From: Caedimonas sp. | GTDB lineage: Bacteria; Pseudomonadota; Alphaproteobacteria; Caedimonadales; Caedimonadaceae | Assembly (NCBI GenBank): GCA_016794245.1 | Contig: JAEUKR010000040.1 | Coordinates: 1 to 39,304, forward strand | Direction: 5' to 3' | Length of the DNA: 39,304 nucleotides | In this document: positions 14,664 through 24,511 of the stretch, in pieces | Layout of the letters: every line of letters begins with the position of its first letter | How positions within the stretch are numbered: the first letter of the stretch is position 1 | The notes under the pieces: generated by a model | Seen by the model: only the letters and a program-made list of their open reading frames with translations | Databases searched by the model: none | What the model was told of the DNA's origin: nothing | Program-made: the position numbers and the translations under genes

Positions 14664-15824
14664 ATGACCCTTCCTTTTATTTCTCCTTTACCAGACTTTC
14701 AGTTGAGGAAAACGCCCCTTGAACATTTGCCAGGCTATCGAAAGGATGATTTAAAAACAGCGGTGCAGGCTTGGGAACATTCATGCGCCTATTTACTGTC
14801 CCTTCCTTCCGAGACTCCTTTTCTTTTTGGGACAAACGCTTTGGAGTGGCAATGCGTCGCTCGTCTGTATCTGGGTTTTTCCTGTTCCCGTCGGCAAGAA
14901 CCGGAAGATTTCAGAGAATATCTTTCCAGATTTTTCGAGGCCTATGAACTCTTGTCTCACTCTTCCGATGATCGACTTTTCACCGGCTATTATGAACCTG
15001 AATTACGCGGGGCGCGAAGCAGAAAGACAGGCTATACCTGCCCTGTTTATGGAAGGCCTCTTGGGCTGATCGTCATTGAGGATCTGGGGATCTTTCGCCA
15101 AAGCCTCGAAGGACATCGTATTGCGGGATTCGTCAAAGAGGGGACGCTTGCGCCAGCCCCTTCCCGTCAACAGATTGAGAGGGGCGCTCTTGATGGTCAA
15201 AACCTCGAGATTTGTTGGGTTCAGGATGCTCTTGATCTCTATTTCATGCACATTCAGGGAAATGGCAGGATCCTCTTCGAGGATGGCAGCTGGACGCGCT
15301 TGCGATATGACGGCACAAATGGACATGCCTATCATTCTTTGGGCGCCGAGATGATCGCGCACGGCCTTATAGCGCCTGAAGAAGTTTCGATGCAAAACAT
15401 AAAGGATGTGTTGCGTTCTCGTTGTTCTCCAGATTTTATATCGACATTGCTTTCCGTTAATGCGTCCTATGTTTTCTTTAAAGAGACAGGAGCGAGCGAA
15501 GGCCCTGTGGGACGGATTGGACAACCCTTGACGCCCATGAGATCGCTTGCCGTTGATCCGCGCACCGTTTCGCTGGGAATGCCTCTCTGGGTTTCCAGGT
15601 TTGATTCTGATTCCTATTCTCATTCTCATTCCGACTCTGATTCGGTACTTTCAGGATTTATGACGGCTCAGGATGTGGGCGGGGCGATCAAGGGACTCAT
15701 TCGAGGCGATATTTTTTGTGGTACAGGAGAAACCGCCGGCGCGTTGGCTGGGCGTTTGAAACAGGAAGGGCGACTTTTTGTGTTTCTCCCTAAAAAAGAC
15801 ATGAGAGAAAAAAATTTGAAGTGA
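14664..15824 (+). CDS. mltA: Membrane-bound lytic murein transglycosylase A
   Basis: The 386-aa enzyme cleaves the MurNAc-GlcNAc bond with 1,6-anhydro formation. Family blocks are [14 protein letters not shown], the [19 protein letters not shown] region, [15 protein letters not shown] and the catalytic-Asp motif [11 protein letters not shown] in the 3D domain. No clear lipobox or signal peptide is seen at the chosen start, so the N-terminus is uncertain. Residues 314-327 are a low-complexity Asp/Ser/His insert just before the catalytic Asp. uvrB begins 10 bases later. Confidence 0.92.
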   Translation: MTLPFISPLPDFQLRKTPLEHLPGYRKDDLKTAVQAWEHSCAYLLSLPSETPFLFGTNALEWQCVARLYLGFSCSRRQEPEDFREYLSRFFEAYELLSHSSDDRLFTGYYEPELRGARSRKTGYTCPVYGRPLGLIVIEDLGIFRQSLEGHRIAGFVKEGTLAPAPSRQQIERGALDGQNLEICWVQDALDLYFMHIQGNGRILFEDGSWTRLRYDGTNGHAYHSLGAEMIAHGLIAPEEVSMQNIKDVLRSRCSPDFISTLLSVNASYVFFKETGASEGPVGRIGQPLTPMRSLAVDPRTVSLGMPLWVSRFDSDSYSHSHSDSDSVLSGFMTAQDVGGAIKGLIRGDIFCGTGETAGALAGRLKQEGRLFVFLPKKDMREKNLK

Positions 15825-15834
15825 CACGAGCAAG

Positions 15835-17838
15835 ATGTTGACATCCGACTTATTTCAACTGAAATCTGATTTTTGTCCCGCAGGTGATCAGCCCCAGGCC
15901 ATTCAGGAATTGATCATGAACCTTCAGCAAGCTGAAAAGAATCAGGTGCTTTTGGGTGTGACGGGATCGGGCAAAACGTTCACAATGGCTCATGTGATTC
16001 AACGTTTGGGAAGACCGACGCTGATTATGGCGCCCAACAAAACGCTTGCCGCGCAATTGTATGGGGAGATGAAAGAATTTTTTCCTGAGAATGCCGTCGA
16101 GTACTTCGTTTCCTATTATGATTATTATCAGCCAGAGGCGTATGTTCCGCGTACGGATACGTTTATCGAAAAAGAAGCGACCATCAATGAGCAAATTGAC
16201 CGCATGCGACATTCCGCCACGCGATCTCTGCTTGAGCGGCGGGATGTGATTATCGTTGCCAGTGTCTCGTGTCTTTATGGCATTGGTGCGGCTGAAGATT
16301 ATGTCGAGATGACCATCCGCCTTAAAACGGGTGAGCGCATCGCTATGGTAGAGCTTCTTAAAAGATTGGTAGAACTTCAATACAAGCGAAACGACATAAG
16401 CTTTCATCGGGGAACTTTTCGCGTCAGTGGAGATACTGTTGAAATCTTCCCTTCTCATGTGGAGGATCGGGCATGGCGGCTTTCGTTTTTTGGGGATGAC
16501 CTGGAAGAGATCAATGAGATCGACCCTTTGACAGGGGAAAAAGTCAAGCAGCTGAAAGAGATCATCCTTTTCCCCAACAGCCATTATGTCACGCCCAGAA
16601 CAACGATACAGCAGGCGATCAGGTCCATTCGTCATGAGCTGAAAGAACGTCTCGAAGAATTGGAGGGACAAAACAGACTTCTGGAAGCGCAACGACTAAG
16701 GCAACGAACAACATTCGATCTTGAGATGCTCGAAGCCACAGGGATGTGTTCCGGCATCGAGAATTACTCGCGTTTCCTCACGGGTCGTGCGCCTGGAGAG
16801 CCTCCCCCAACCTTGTTCGAATATCTTCCCCAAGATGCTTTGCTGATCGTGGATGAAAGTCACGTTTCTATTCCTCAAATTAAAGGGATGTATCGAGGAG
16901 ACGCGGTACGTAAAAATACACTGGCTGAGTACGGATTCCGTTTACCTTCCTGTCGCGATAATCGACCTCTCAAATTTGAAGAGTGGGACGGGATGCGACC
17001 GCAAACGGTGTTTGTCTCGGCGACGCCAGGTCCCTGGGAACTTGAGCAATCTGCCGGCGTGTTTGTTGAGCAGGTGATCCGACCCACGGGGCTTACCGAT
17101 CCTGTTTGTCTGGTCAGGCCCACCCAGCATCAAATCGATGATCTGATCGCCGAATGCATCGAAACGGCTCGGAAAGGCTATCGGGTTCTGGTGACGACAC
17201 TGACCAAAAAGATGGCTGAGGCCTTAACGGAATATTTGAGCGAAGCGGGTTTGAAGACACGCTATGTTCACTCGGATGTCGATACGCTTGAGCGCATTGA
17301 AATCATCCGCGATCTGAGGTTGGGCGTGTTTGATGTCCTGGTCGGGATTAACTTGCTGCGCGAAGGGCTTGATATTCCCGAATGTGCGCTTGTTGCGATT
17401 CTGGACGCTGACAAGGAGGGCTATCTGCGCTCGCGAACTTCTTTGATTCAAACGATAGGACGCGCCGCTCGCAATGTGGAAGGTCGCGCCATTTTATATG
17501 CGGATAAGGTGACGGATTCCATGAAAGTGGCTCTTGAAGAAACACAGCGCCGTCGCGAAAAACAGCAAGCCTATAATGCCGTTCATGGCATTACTCCGGA
17601 ATCCATCAAGAAATCAATCGCTGACATTTTAATCAGCGTTTATGAAAAAGATCATGTGACGGTTGCCATGAAGGAGGACAAAACCGCTCATCTGGTGGGC
17701 AAGAAACTGAAAGCATATAAGGCGGATTTGGAAAAACGGATGCTGAAGGCGGCTGGAAACCTTGAATTCGAGGAAGCCGCCAGATTTCGGGATGAATTGC
17801 GCGCTCTTGAGACGAAAGAATTGGGGATGGAGAAATAG
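15835..17838 (+). CDS. uvrB: Excinuclease ABC subunit B
   Basis: The 667-aa UvrB is full length. It has Walker A GVTGSGKT (residues 41-48), the beta-hairpin [15 protein letters not shown] that locks the damaged strand, [10 protein letters not shown], the helicase motif [14 protein letters not shown] and QTIGRAARN, and a C-terminal UVR motif ([17 protein letters not shown]) for contact with UvrC. It verifies lesions in nucleotide excision repair. It is co-directional with mltA and ends before a truncated palindromic repeat. Confidence 0.97.
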   Translation: MLTSDLFQLKSDFCPAGDQPQAIQELIMNLQQAEKNQVLLGVTGSGKTFTMAHVIQRLGRPTLIMAPNKTLAAQLYGEMKEFFPENAVEYFVSYYDYYQPEAYVPRTDTFIEKEATINEQIDRMRHSATRSLLERRDVIIVASVSCLYGIGAAEDYVEMTIRLKTGERIAMVELLKRLVELQYKRNDISFHRGTFRVSGDTVEIFPSHVEDRAWRLSFFGDDLEEINEIDPLTGEKVKQLKEIILFPNSHYVTPRTTIQQAIRSIRHELKERLEELEGQNRLLEAQRLRQRTTFDLEMLEATGMCSGIENYSRFLTGRAPGEPPPTLFEYLPQDALLIVDESHVSIPQIKGMYRGDAVRKNTLAEYGFRLPSCRDNRPLKFEEWDGMRPQTVFVSATPGPWELEQSAGVFVEQVIRPTGLTDPVCLVRPTQHQIDDLIAECIETARKGYRVLVTTLTKKMAEALTEYLSEAGLKTRYVHSDVDTLERIEIIRDLRLGVFDVLVGINLLREGLDIPECALVAILDADKEGYLRSRTSLIQTIGRAARNVEGRAILYADKVTDSMKVALEETQRRREKQQAYNAVHGITPESIKKSIADILISVYEKDHVTVAMKEDKTAHLVGKKLKAYKADLEKRMLKAAGNLEFEEAARFRDELRALETKELGMEK

Positions 17839-17850
17839 TGTTATGCTGTT

Positions 17851-17911
17851 CGCCGCGGGACTCCTCACCACTCGTTCGCCTGCCCAGATTTCGGAATCCT
17901 TTGGGTATATA
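17851..17911 (+). repeat. ERIC-like palindromic repeat, right half only (copy A)
   Basis: This segment matches the right half of the full copy at 30630-30757: a CGCGGGACTC block, a CTCGT-CGCC block, and the end CCTTTGGGTATA. The left half is absent. The 12-base string AGTGTTATGCTG just before it (17837-17848) also occurs beside copy B. It sits between convergent uvrB and hemY. Confidence 0.7.
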
Positions 17912-17931
17912 AAAAATAGTTATTTTTTATA
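17908..17931. terminator. AT-only hairpin between convergent uvrB and hemY
   Basis: Eleven-base arms TATAAAAAATA and TATTTTTTATA are perfect reverse complements with a GT centre. Poly-A and poly-T runs on either strand could serve both converging genes, but the stem has no G or C, so terminator strength is doubtful. Confidence 0.35.
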
Positions 17932-17934
17932 CAA

Positions 17935-19092
17935 TCATTTCAGGGCTGCGTTGGCGTCGTGGTTTGCCTGTCGCTCGTATTCCGCCATAAGCTTCGAAAA
18001 GCGCGGATCTTCTGGATGATGTTCCTGATATTCCTGAAGATGACTTCGTGCGACGCCCCATAATTCAGCTTCCAGAGCCATTTCAACACGCGCTGACAAA
18101 CTTTCTGGATGAAAGGGATTGTCCTGGGTTAATTTCTCAACAAGTTGGTATTTTGCGAGAGGATCCAGAGATTCATGCGTCCTTAAATAAAGATCGATGA
18201 TTTTTGGGTCTGGCATTTGTCGCCATGCCTTTTCAAGCAATTTTTGGGCTTGTCTGGGATAATGCTGTGAAATCAGTAAATCGGCGTACATCAATGTTTC
18301 TTGTAAACAGGGATGCGCTCGATAGGCTTTTTCAGCCTGTTCAAGAGCACACCCGAATTCATTTGATCGTATGGCTGTTTGTGATCGGGCGGTGGCAAGT
18401 CTGCTTTCTAAAAGCTTTATTTGCTCTTTTGGCAAGAGTTTCAGTCGACCTGTTTTCTGAAGCGCTTGTGCTGCTTCATCCAGAAGCCCGCAAGATAAAA
18501 AGGTATCAAAAATTTCCACTGCCAGCTTCGGAGCATGAGTGATATAGGGTAAAGCCTGACGAGCGTAATCTGCTCCGTCGTGTGCGTGCGCTTTGTCGCT
18601 CATTCGTTTCAGAGCGATTAATCCTCCGTACCCCAGGGCTTCTCCTCCCGAAAGTTTGGTAAGTTCCGCAAACCGCGCCTGCGCTTCTGACAATTGTCCT
18701 TGCTTTTGCGCAATGAGGGCGGCCAGAAATATCGCGATCGGTCTGGTTTCTGGATCCTGTAAGGCCGGATGAAGCGCTTTGAAGGCATATGGATTGTTTT
18801 CATTTTGATAAGCCGAGAAGCTTGTCAGTAAACTCTCATAAGCTCGTTTCCGATCATAAAGACAATAACGGTCATAGAGTTTGCCAGGAATACGCCAGAT
18901 CGCCCTTGATACTCTGAAAAGAAAAACGCCAACCAGAAGGCTAGCAAAAAATCCTCCCAGACATAAGGCAATTGACATGTGGAGATGGTACTCCAGCCAG
19001 TGAATATCGAGCGTGCCGGGATGGTTGATCAACCAGAGGACGATTATCCCGCCTATCATAGCTTGTGCCATAAAAAAAATCACTTTACGCAT
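17935..19092 (-). CDS. hemY: HemY-like TPR membrane protein (not the oxidase)
   Basis: A 385-aa protein with two N-terminal membrane helices (about residues 6-24 and 40-60, HemY_N domain) followed by TPR-like helical repeats (ALGYGGLIALKRMSDKAH, LAKYQLVEKLTQDNP). Despite the symbol it is the enterobacterial-type HemY scaffold, unrelated to protoporphyrinogen oxidase HemY of Bacillus. It lies downstream of the Mic60 gene in the usual alphaproteobacterial order. Its role in haem synthesis is not biochemically clear. Confidence 0.85.
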   Translation of the reverse strand: MRKVIFFMAQAMIGGIIVLWLINHPGTLDIHWLEYHLHMSIALCLGGFFASLLVGVFLFRVSRAIWRIPGKLYDRYCLYDRKRAYESLLTSFSAYQNENNPYAFKALHPALQDPETRPIAIFLAALIAQKQGQLSEAQARFAELTKLSGGEALGYGGLIALKRMSDKAHAHDGADYARQALPYITHAPKLAVEIFDTFLSCGLLDEAAQALQKTGRLKLLPKEQIKLLESRLATARSQTAIRSNEFGCALEQAEKAYRAHPCLQETLMYADLLISQHYPRQAQKLLEKAWRQMPDPKIIDLYLRTHESLDPLAKYQLVEKLTQDNPFHPESLSARVEMALEAELWGVARSHLQEYQEHHPEDPRFSKLMAEYERQANHDANAALK

Positions 19093-19131
19093 TCACGGCT
19101 CCAGAAAACAGATTTCTAATACCTTTTTTCT

Positions 19132-20313
19132 TCACTGCGCTGAGATCATCTCCAAAATAATCTGGTTCTTAAGGAAATGTCGGGTCTCATGAATTTTTTC
19201 CAGCGCCATCGCCTGTGCCAACCAGTTCTCAAGTTTGAGGCTGGGCCTGTTACTTTGCTTCAGGGAAGACAAAAGATCAATGGCTTGTCTAAAATGTCCA
19301 TGACTGATATCGAGATCTGCGCGATGCAAGATGTCTGGGGGCGAGGCTTGTTGATTTTCCTGTCCCCCTTCATGAACGCGGCTGACCTTCACGCCATTTT
19401 TCAGGTACCATTTCATCTTTTCCCACCATGATAAATTTTGGGAAGGGGAGAGGGCGTTGAAAATCTCGGCTTTGACCCCCTTGAAATTTTCTCTCAGTTT
19501 TTCAGCATTAGGAACGCCTGATGGTGCATACGTTTCCAGAATTTCAATCGCTTTTGCGATTTTCACGTTGTGTCCCGTCAGTCTTTTTACTTCATTCAAC
19601 TCATTCTCAAAAGGCTCTCCACTTGAAATCGCCGTTTGAAGCCTCTGATATCTTTCCCAGACCTGGGGTGCCCGCGCCTGAATTTTTTCAACAACGAACA
19701 AGCGTTCTTCAAGCTGTTGAACTTTATTTTCAAGATTTTCAAGAGTTGTGATGATCTGGGCTATCTCGGTCATCGCCCCTTGTTCATTCGTGGTTTTGGA
19801 TATCCCCTTGTCTTGAGCTTTCGCAAAAATAGAAGCATCTTGACTATTGCTGGAAGATAAACCAAGAGACAAGGGGGCAGAAGAACCAGAAAGAGCGGAA
19901 GAATCCATCCCAACGCTTTTTGTCGCCTGATCAATCGCCATCGGTGCGCCTGATGGTTGATGTTGATCTTTATTGTGAATATTTGTAAACGCTGAAGTCG
20001 GTTTGGCGCCTTGATTGGAAAGACGAGATAAAGAAGATTCTAAAGATTGCCGGGAGAAGTGAGAGTGCGCTTCTTGTTCTGGAACGTCTTCTTTTTTCAA
20101 ACTTTGAACGATGATTCCTAGCAACAAGGCGATAACCGCTGCGCCTCCTGCGATAAGGCAGATTTTTTGAGACCGTTGTGACAGACCCTTACAGAATCGT
20201 GACAGTCCTTCACAGGAAGGTGATGTTTCCTTTTTTTGTGAAGAAGGGTCTTTTGGGGAGGTCGTTACAGTATCTTCGACCTGGGTTTTATGTTTTTGTT
20301 TTGCAGATGTCAT
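19132..20313 (-). CDS. Alphaproteobacterial Mic60 (mitofilin) homologue
   Basis: The 393-aa protein has a disordered Lys/Ser-rich N-terminus, one membrane helix (about residues 50-72), a Ser/Gln-rich linker, a coiled coil (ITTLENLENKVQQLEERLFVVE) and a C-terminal mitofilin-type helical region. The gene order hemC-hemD-Mic60-hemY is the context in which bacterial Mic60 was recognised. Homologues shape intracytoplasmic membranes or cristae. Its ATG overlaps the hemD stop by four bases. Sequence conservation is low, so context is important. Confidence 0.75.
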   Translation of the reverse strand: MTSAKQKHKTQVEDTVTTSPKDPSSQKKETSPSCEGLSRFCKGLSQRSQKICLIAGGAAVIALLLGIIVQSLKKEDVPEQEAHSHFSRQSLESSLSRLSNQGAKPTSAFTNIHNKDQHQPSGAPMAIDQATKSVGMDSSALSGSSAPLSLGLSSSNSQDASIFAKAQDKGISKTTNEQGAMTEIAQIITTLENLENKVQQLEERLFVVEKIQARAPQVWERYQRLQTAISSGEPFENELNEVKRLTGHNVKIAKAIEILETYAPSGVPNAEKLRENFKGVKAEIFNALSPSQNLSWWEKMKWYLKNGVKVSRVHEGGQENQQASPPDILHRADLDISHGHFRQAIDLLSSLKQSNRPSLKLENWLAQAMALEKIHETRHFLKNQIILEMISAQ

Positions 20314-21062
20314 TTTTTTCTCTCCCTGTCTCTGGTTTCAAAATAATTTTCAAGCGTATACATCATGCTGCGTCCCGATCTTTCAGGAGAAACAAGTGTT
20401 TCCTGCCATACGTATGTCTTCAGGGGTTTGGCCACCTCTGGGCTTAGGCACAACGCGACCATGCGTTCAAAAGCCTTTGCATATGTCCTTGTCAGGGTAA
20501 CAAAAACTTCAGCCGTCCGGGGAGAAAAAAACAAAACGGCGTTCAATCGACCCGTAATCAGCGCTTCTTGTGTTTCGGATTTGAGAGACGAAGCCGCCAA
20601 TGCATGATAGGCAATTATTCTTTCAACGTCATATCCATGAGAGGAAAGCAGGTGAACCAGATCTTTTTTAATTTCTTGCCCCGATACATAGATAATTTTG
20701 CCGGCACTTGGATTCAGTTTCTCTATTAAAAGACGCGCCAGATGATCTACGGATCCCTGGGCGGCATAAACAGCGTTAAAACCCATTTGGCGCGCCTGAT
20801 GCGCCGAAACATCCCCAACCACATAAAAAGGGACGTGGCGATGAAGGGTGAGTTGACTCAAACGTCGAATTCCGTTGATGCTGGTTGTCACTAGAGCCTG
20901 GACATTTTTAAGATTCAGGGGCGGACAGTCAACGGGGCGGATATGCAGCATGGGATCGACAATCACTTTAAATCCCCGCTGAATGAGGGCGCGCATCATT
21001 TCCTCCACTTCATTTGAAGGGCGCGTGAGCAAAAGCGTCACATCATGTTTGTCATGTACCAT
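20310..21062 (-). CDS. hemD: Uroporphyrinogen-III synthase
   Basis: The 250-aa protein fits HemD: an N-terminal LLLTRPSNEVEEMMRALIQRG block, VTTSINGIRRLSQ in domain 1, and the C-terminal AVLFFSPRTAEVFVTL motif. HemD closes hydroxymethylbilane into uroporphyrinogen III with inversion of ring D. The family is poorly conserved, but placement directly after hemC with a 25-base overlap supports it strongly. Confidence 0.9.
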   Translation of the reverse strand: MVHDKHDVTLLLTRPSNEVEEMMRALIQRGFKVIVDPMLHIRPVDCPPLNLKNVQALVTTSINGIRRLSQLTLHRHVPFYVVGDVSAHQARQMGFNAVYAAQGSVDHLARLLIEKLNPSAGKIIYVSGQEIKKDLVHLLSSHGYDVERIIAYHALAASSLKSETQEALITGRLNAVLFFSPRTAEVFVTLTRTYAKAFERMVALCLSPEVAKPLKTYVWQETLVSPERSGRSMMYTLENYFETRDRERKK

Positions 21063-21970
21063 GCCTTGAATTCCTGACCTAATGCATAAGCCTTTAAAGA
21101 GAGATCCTCAAAATGAGCCTCAAGCGATCTTTCCAATATTTTGCCTCCATCAGGCAGGGCGACCATTGCCGCAAGGGACATACGCCCCTCTTCCTCTGCC
21201 TTTGTGTTGATCTGTGCCAAGCCTGCGATGGGCGTTGTGCAATCCCCTCCGAAACCCCGCAGGAATTGATGTTCTATATGCACTGTTTTTTCTGTTTCCC
21301 GATGACTGAAAGTTTTGAGCATTTTTTGAAGCGCTTCGTCCTCTTCCCGAACTTCAATACCGATAACACCCTGAGCAACGGCGGGAATCATAATGTCTGT
21401 GTCAAGAACTTCCGTAATGATTCCGGTACGGCGGAGTCTCTTGAGTCCGGCGTAGGCGAGCACCATAGCATCATAGTCGCCCGCAGCCAATTTTCGCAGT
21501 CTCGTATCCACATTTCCCCTGAGAGAAACGATTGTCAGGTCAGGCCGAAGCGAGAGAATTTGCGCCATCCGGCGGGGAGAACACGTGCCAACCCTTGCGC
21601 CTTCGGGAAGTTCTCGCAGCTTCTTTCCTGTGCGCGAGATCAAAACATCTCGCGGATCTTCCCGTTCAAGGAAGCAGGGAATGATAAGACCACGGGGCAA
21701 GGGGACTTCCACATCCTTCATGGAATGAACGGCGAGATCAATCTCTCCCCTGAAAAGTCCTTGCTCCAGCTCTTTGGTAAACAAGGCTTTACCGCCCATT
21801 TCTCTTAGAGGACGATCGGTGATTTTATCTCCCGATGTTTTAATAATCCTGATGTCAATATCAATCTCAGGGGCATTTGCTTTCAGGCGGTCACACACCA
21901 TTCTTGCTTGTGTCAGTGCGAGCGCGCTTCCGCGCGTTCCGAGCCGTATTTTTTTTTCTCTATTCATCAC
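21038..21970 (-). CDS. hemC: Hydroxymethylbilane synthase (porphobilinogen deaminase)
   Basis: The 310-aa enzyme polymerises four porphobilinogens into hydroxymethylbilane. Blocks seen are LGTRGSALALTQA, KTSGDKI, LFTKELEQGL, AVHSMKDVEVPLP, VGTCSPRRMAQ and SLRGNVDTRL. The dipyrromethane-cofactor cysteine is C244 in GFGGDCTTPI. It heads hemC-hemD-Mic60-hemY and is divergent from tsaD across an 81-base AT-rich gap, which must hold both promoters. Confidence 0.97.
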   Translation of the reverse strand: MMNREKKIRLGTRGSALALTQARMVCDRLKANAPEIDIDIRIIKTSGDKITDRPLREMGGKALFTKELEQGLFRGEIDLAVHSMKDVEVPLPRGLIIPCFLEREDPRDVLISRTGKKLRELPEGARVGTCSPRRMAQILSLRPDLTIVSLRGNVDTRLRKLAAGDYDAMVLAYAGLKRLRRTGIITEVLDTDIMIPAVAQGVIGIEVREEDEALQKMLKTFSHRETEKTVHIEHQFLRGFGGDCTTPIAGLAQINTKAEEEGRMSLAAMVALPDGGKILERSLEAHFEDLSLKAYALGQEFKAWYMTNMM

Positions 21971-22051
21971 TTGAGCTTTGAGGATGAAATGTTATAAATC
22001 CATATAACCATATTTGATGAATTGTTGTAAAAATATATTATATTAAAAAAT

Positions 22052-23098
22052 ATGCTTATTCTCGGCATTGAAACAAGTTGTGATGAAACGTCCGCTGCTG
22101 TTGTCTCTGATGAGCGCAAGATCATGTCTAATGTTCTTCTGGCGCAGCTGGATCCGCATATTCAATGCGGCGGCGTTGTTCCGGAAGTGGCCGCGCGATC
22201 TCACCTCGATTCCCTGGATTCCGTCATTCGCCGCGCCTTGGCGGAAGCAGATGTGACGTTAAACGACATTGACGCTGTCGCAGCCACCGGTGGCCCCGGC
22301 CTTATCGGTGGCGTCATCGTAGGCGTCACGACGGCCAAGGCGATCGCTCTGGCATCAAACATTCCCTTTATCGCGGTCAATCATCTGGCGGGACATGCCC
22401 TGACCGTCCGGTTGACCGATGATGTCGCTTTTCCTTATCTTTTGCTGCTTGTTTCAGGAGGGCATTGTCAATTGATGATTGTAGCTTCTCCGCTCGATTA
22501 CCGCATCTTGGGTGAGACAATGGATGACGCCGTGGGAGAAGCGTTTGATAAAATTGCTAAACTTATCGGCCTTGATTATCCGGGCGGTCCTCATGTCGAG
22601 AAACTAGCGCAACAGGGAGACCCGTCGAGATTTCCTTTTCCACGTCCCTTTTTTGACAAAAAAGATCCAGAATTTTCTTGCGCTTTTTCTTTTTCAGGGT
22701 TAAAAACGGCTGTCAGAAGAACTTTAGAGAAGCTGGGAAATTTGACAGACAAGGATCGCGCCGATTGTGCGGCGAGCTTTCAATATACTGTTGGTGAAAT
22801 CTTGAAGAATCGTGTTCTGAATGGCCTGCGGAAATGCCGAGACATGAACGTCCCGCTGACAGGTTTTGTCGTTGCCGGTGGCGTAGCCGCCAATCAATAC
22901 TTGCGTCAGTCGCTCGAAAAGATCGTGATGTCCCAGAATCTGAAATTCATGGCGCCTCCCCTCGATTTATGCACTGATAACGCGGCGATGATTGCGTGGG
23001 GAGGAATAGAGAAAATGCGCTTGCGTCAGGTTGATTCATTGTCTTTTGTGCCAAGACCGCGTTGGCCTCTTGTTGAACTTGGAAGAGCACCCTCATGA
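22052..23098 (+). CDS. tsaD: tRNA N6-adenosine threonylcarbamoyltransferase TsaD
   Basis: The 348-aa ASKHA-fold protein transfers threonylcarbamoyl to A37 of ANN-decoding tRNAs. The N-terminal LGIETSCDETSAAVV, the metal-binding histidines H111 and H115 in VNHLAGHALTVR, the LLVSGGHCQL strand, the VGEAFDKIAKLIGLDYPGG region and VAGGVAANQYLR are all intact. It is divergent from hemC, a common alphaproteobacterial arrangement. Its stop overlaps the gpsA start as ATGA, so the two are coupled. Confidence 0.97.
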   Translation: MLILGIETSCDETSAAVVSDERKIMSNVLLAQLDPHIQCGGVVPEVAARSHLDSLDSVIRRALAEADVTLNDIDAVAATGGPGLIGGVIVGVTTAKAIALASNIPFIAVNHLAGHALTVRLTDDVAFPYLLLLVSGGHCQLMIVASPLDYRILGETMDDAVGEAFDKIAKLIGLDYPGGPHVEKLAQQGDPSRFPFPRPFFDKKDPEFSCAFSFSGLKTAVRRTLEKLGNLTDKDRADCAASFQYTVGEILKNRVLNGLRKCRDMNVPLTGFVVAGGVAANQYLRQSLEKIVMSQNLKFMAPPLDLCTDNAAMIAWGGIEKMRLRQVDSLSFVPRPRWPLVELGRAPS

Positions 23099-24093
23099 CG
23101 TCGGTGAGCGTTTTAGGGGGGGGATCCTGGGGAACGGCTCTAGCCCTGACCTCTTGTAAAGCCGGCAATGTAACGACGTTGTGGGTTCGTGATTCTCAAC
23201 AGGCTGGGCAAATGCTGGTGTCACGGGAAAACAGGAAATATTTGCCTGGCATTACATTACCGCCTGAGCTGACTATCACGCCTTCAATTGAACAAGCCGC
23301 TCAATCAAACATCGTTCTTCTTGTCTGTCCCGCTCAAGCATTACGTTCTTTTTTAGAGGATATTAAAAACATCGTTTCTCCGGATGCTTATCTCGTCATT
23401 TGTTCAAAGGGGATTGAAATTGAGACAGGAAAATTGCTCAGTCAGGTGGTGGCGGAAATTTTGCCAAATTATTGTGTAAGTGTTCTGTCTGGCCCCACTT
23501 TTGCGCGCGATATTGCCCAAGAACGCCCGACGGCGGCGACACTGGCGACAGAAGAAATGACGACCGCTCGATGGCTTGCGAGTTCTCTCTCCTGTTCCAC
23601 GTTTCGCCTTTATTCCGCCAATGATGTTGTGGGCGTAGAGCTTGCGGGAGCGCTTAAAAATGTTATTGCCATTGCCGCGGGCATCGCAACCGCCCGTAAC
23701 CTTGGGGAAAGCGCACGCGCTTCGCTGATGACGCGAGGGCTTGCGGAAATTTCCCGCCTGGGCCTTGCAATGAGCGCTCAGGGCGAAACGTTTCTGGGTC
23801 TTTCAGGGGTGGGAGACATCATCCTGACCTGTACTTCTCCCCAGTCGCGCAACATGTCTTTTGGCCTGGAGATTGGCAAGCTTGATCGTTTCGTGCTGGA
23901 TAAGCAAAACCCTGCTGTTTTGACAGAGGGAATATTCACGGCCAAAGCCGTTATGTCCCTTGCCGCTTCAAAAGGGATAGAGCTTTCTCTTCTGGAAAGT
24001 ATTTATCGAATCGTCCATCAAGGAAGCTTGATTGAAGAAGAGATCAGACTTCTTCTTTCGCGGCCTCTTAAAGTGGAAGCCTCTGGAGGGTAG
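23095..24093 (+). CDS. gpsA: Glycerol-3-phosphate dehydrogenase [NAD(P)+]
   Basis: The 332-aa enzyme reduces dihydroxyacetone phosphate to sn-glycerol 3-phosphate for phospholipid synthesis. It shows the Rossmann motif LGGGSWGTALA (residues 7-17), ENRKYLPGI, SKGIE, LSGPTFARDIA and the catalytic-Lys region ELAGALKNVIAIAAG, plus the C-terminal LSGVGDIILTCTS. It is translationally coupled to tsaD and followed by the EVE gene after 7 bases. Confidence 0.97.
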   Translation: MTSVSVLGGGSWGTALALTSCKAGNVTTLWVRDSQQAGQMLVSRENRKYLPGITLPPELTITPSIEQAAQSNIVLLVCPAQALRSFLEDIKNIVSPDAYLVICSKGIEIETGKLLSQVVAEILPNYCVSVLSGPTFARDIAQERPTAATLATEEMTTARWLASSLSCSTFRLYSANDVVGVELAGALKNVIAIAAGIATARNLGESARASLMTRGLAEISRLGLAMSAQGETFLGLSGVGDIILTCTSPQSRNMSFGLEIGKLDRFVLDKQNPAVLTEGIFTAKAVMSLAASKGIELSLLESIYRIVHQGSLIEEEIRLLLSRPLKVEASGG

Positions 24094-24100
24094 GGTAGAG

Positions 24101-24511
24101 ATGAAATATTGGTTGATGAAAAGCGAGCCTTCCACATGGTCCTGGCAAGATCAGGTTCAGAAGGGAATTGAACACTGGACTGGCGTGAGGAACTATCAGG
24201 CTTGCTCATATATGAAGGAAATGAGAAAAGGAGACTTGGCCTTTTTCTATCATTCGGTGAGTGAAAGGAAAATCGTGGGGATTGTTGAAATTGTGAAGGA
24301 GTATCATCCTGATTTTACCGACGAAACAGGAAAATTCGGTATGGTGGACGTGCAGGCCGTCAGGGCTTTGCCGCAGCCTGTAACCTTGGCGCAGCTCAAG
24401 GCGGATTCGCGATTTTCGCATCTTCGTTTACTTCGGCAATCCCGACTTTCCGTCATGCCTGTTGATGAACCCTCATGGAAGATTATTCTGGAAATGGGAG
24501 GAGCGACATGA
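24101..24511 (+). CDS. EVE domain protein
   Basis: A 136-aa single-domain protein starting MKYWLMKSEPSTWSW at ATG 24101 after a purine-rich GGAGGGTAGGGTAGAG. The EVE signature includes HWTGVRNYQACSYMKEMRKGDLAFFYHS. EVE domains have a PUA-like fold and read modified bases in DNA or RNA. It is short and complete as in other alphaproteobacteria, where it also follows tsaD-gpsA. Its stop overlaps the start of the next gene (ATGA). Confidence 0.9.
   Translation: MKYWLMKSEPSTWSWQDQVQKGIEHWTGVRNYQACSYMKEMRKGDLAFFYHSVSERKIVGIVEIVKEYHPDFTDETGKFGMVDVQAVRALPQPVTLAQLKADSRFSHLRLLRQSRLSVMPVDEPSWKIILEMGGAT

Noticed and set aside
15003-15629. 208-aa minus-strand frame
   Set aside because: It is antisense to mltA, strongly basic, with no recognisable motif.
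15850-16692. 280-aa minus-strand frame
   Set aside because: It is antisense to the intact uvrB coding sequence and has no family features.
17935-19092. Protoporphyrinogen oxidase identity for HemY
   Set aside because: No FAD-binding motif; two membrane helices plus TPR-like repeats identify the unrelated HemY_N/TPR family, and the oxidase role is filled by HemJ.
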